The translations under genes were made by a program, and so were the position numbers. Under the pieces are notes generated by a model that was given only the letters and a program-made list of their open reading frames with translations, ran no database searches and was not told the origin of the DNA. A stretch of DNA of 6,182 bases from an uncultured Eubacteriales bacterium. Lineage in GTDB: Bacteria; Bacillota; Clostridia; Oscillospirales; Acutalibacteraceae. Location of the stretch: NCBI GenBank assembly GCA_900320415.1, contig ONSE01000048.1:1-6182 (forward strand), in the 5' to 3' direction. Numbering within the stretch: position 1 is the stretch's first letter; each line of letters opens with the position of its first letter. This document shows positions 5,498 to 6,182 of this stretch, piece by piece.

Positions 5498-5713
5498 TCA
5501 GCCCTGCTTTTTATACGCCTTCTTGAAGGGTACGACCTTGCCGTCCTTTTCCTTTACGGAAACGTTGTCAAGGGTCGCGTTGAACTGCTGACGAATCTCC
5601 CCGAGATAGATCTGATAGAGCTTCTTCTGCTCTGCCTGTTCCTCGGCGGTGAGTCCGACGGACTTTTTCTTGCGCGCCAGCTCGTTGATGCGGTCGATTA
5701 ACTTTTTATCCAT
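5498..5713 (-). CDS. YnzC / DUF896 family small cytosolic protein
   Basis: The 71-aa protein begins MDKKLIDRINELARKKKS and continues GLTAEEQAEQKKLYQIYLGEIR, the two-helix hairpin pattern of the DUF896/YnzC family (Bacillus subtilis YnzC is of similar size). The C-terminal part (about 47-71) is Lys-rich and probably flexible. There is no signal peptide or membrane segment. In Bacillus one paralogue, YneA-operon member YneB/YnzC group, is linked to the SOS region, but a biochemical role for the family is not established and none is assigned here. ATG at 5713 has GGAGG 7 nt upstream, an excellent start. Only about 30 nt separate it from the ilvC terminator, leaving little room for a separate promoter, so it may be read by leak-through from ilvC or from a promoter overlapping the terminator. 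Confidence 0.9.
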   Translation of the reverse strand: MDKKLIDRINELARKKKSVGLTAEEQAEQKKLYQIYLGEIRQQFNATLDNVSVKEKDGKVVPFKKAYKKQG

Positions 5714-5720
5714 GCTGTCA

Positions 5721-5725
5721 CCTCC
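5721..5725 (-). promoter_or_regulatory. Strong ribosome binding site of the YnzC/DUF896 gene
   Basis: GGAGG on the minus strand, 7 nt before the ATG at 5713, a near-ideal Firmicutes Shine-Dalgarno site that fixes the start of this small gene. Confidence 0.85.
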
Positions 5726-5743
5726 GTACGGTTGTCGCTGTGG

Positions 5744-5769
5744 AAAAAGGGGCGGACAGCGTCCGCCCC
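5744..5769 (-). terminator. Intrinsic terminator of ilvC
   Basis: A perfect 9-bp stem GGGGCGGAC/GTCCGCCCC around a 3-nt loop is followed on the minus strand by five T. It begins 13 nt past the ilvC stop codon. No T run follows on the other strand, so it acts for minus-strand transcripts. Confidence 0.9.
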
Positions 5770-5782
5770 AAAGAATCTGAAA

Positions 5783-6182
5783 TTAGTTGTTGATGAGCTT
5801 ATCCTCGTCAGACCAGCTGTAGAGCTTTCTTACCTCGGTACCGATCTGCTCGGCGGGAGACTCCGCAGCGAGCTTTCTCATGGCACGGAAGTGAGCCTGA
5901 CCGCCCGCGGGGGACATATCGAGGAGGAATTCCTTCGCGAAGGAACCGTCCTGGATGTCGGCAAGGATCTTCTTCATCGCCTTCTTGGTGTCCTCGGTGA
6001 TGATCTTGGGACCTGTGATGTAGTCGCCGTACTCAGCGGTGTTGGAGATGGAGTATCTCATACCCGCGAAGCCCGACTGATAGATAAGGTCAACGATGAG
6101 CTTCATCTCGTGGATGCACTCAAAGTAAGCGTTTCTGGGATCGTAGCCCGCCTCGCAGAGGGTTTCAAAGCCCGCCTGCATC
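5783..6182 (-). CDS. ilvC: Ketol-acid reductoisomerase (IlvC), C-terminal part, gene continues beyond the window
   Basis: IlvC converts 2-acetolactate or 2-aceto-2-hydroxybutyrate to the dihydroxy acid with NADPH and Mg2+, the second common step of valine, leucine and isoleucine synthesis. About 132 residues of a roughly 330-340 aa class I enzyme are visible; the N-terminal NADPH-binding domain lies outside the window. The visible part is the all-helical knotted domain: AGFETLCEAGYDPRNAYFEC, then HEMKLIVDLIYQSGFAGM, with the two glutamates of YFECIHE expected to bind metal, then RYSISNTAEYGDY, where a serine contacts substrate. The C-terminal tail has EVRKLYSW, as in the family. The Met encoded at the window edge is internal, not the start. 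A strong terminator follows 13 nt downstream. Confidence 0.97.
   Translation of the reverse strand, partial: MQAGFETLCEAGYDPRNAYFECIHEMKLIVDLIYQSGFAGMRYSISNTAEYGDYITGPKIITEDTKKAMKKILADIQDGSFAKEFLLDMSPAGGQAHFRAMRKLAAESPAEQIGTEVRKLYSWSDEDKLINN

Overview
The window reads as chromosomal DNA from a Gram-positive, low-oxygen-type Firmicute, most likely a gut clostridium of the Oscillospiraceae/Ruminococcaceae kind. The evidence is a Firmicutes-style MurA, a YnzC/DUF896 small protein, a class I IlvC, strong GGAGG-type ribosome binding sites, and GC-rich genes separated by AT-rich spacers. No ribosomal RNA is present, so the genus is inference. All five genes lie on the minus strand and are described here in transcription order (right to left).

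Right end (6182-5361): the C-terminal third of ilvC (ketol-acid reductoisomerase) runs in from outside the window and is followed by a textbook intrinsic terminator. A 71-residue YnzC/DUF896 protein with a strong ribosome binding site comes next and has its own hairpin terminator.

Middle (5327-1926): a good sigma-A-like promoter drives an AlgI-type MBOAT membrane acyltransferase (464 aa from a TTG start). After it lies a 0.54 kb non-coding stretch, mostly a composite repeat with 52-nt tandem units. A DHHW/AlgJ-AlgX-like membrane-anchored SGNH protein (466 aa) follows. MBOAT plus DHHW is the classic two-part machine for O-acylating an extracytoplasmic polymer: the MBOAT protein passes an acyl group across the membrane and the SGNH-like partner places it on the glycan. 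The polymer cannot be told from this window.

Left end (1925-1): a 484-nt AT-rich spacer holds several palindromes, a candidate promoter with a dyad between its -35 and -10, and a terminator-like hairpin. It leads into murA (first committed step of peptidoglycan synthesis, TTG start). Just past the murA stop codon lies another copy of the composite repeat found after the MBOAT gene, in the same orientation and almost the same distance from the stop.

Most notable are the dispersed/tandem repeat family abutting the 3' ends of two unrelated genes, and the compact promoter-dyad-hairpin-U-tract cassette upstream of murA, which could encode a roughly 50-nt RNA or an attenuator. No CRISPR array, tRNA, rRNA, transposase or complete mobile element was seen.
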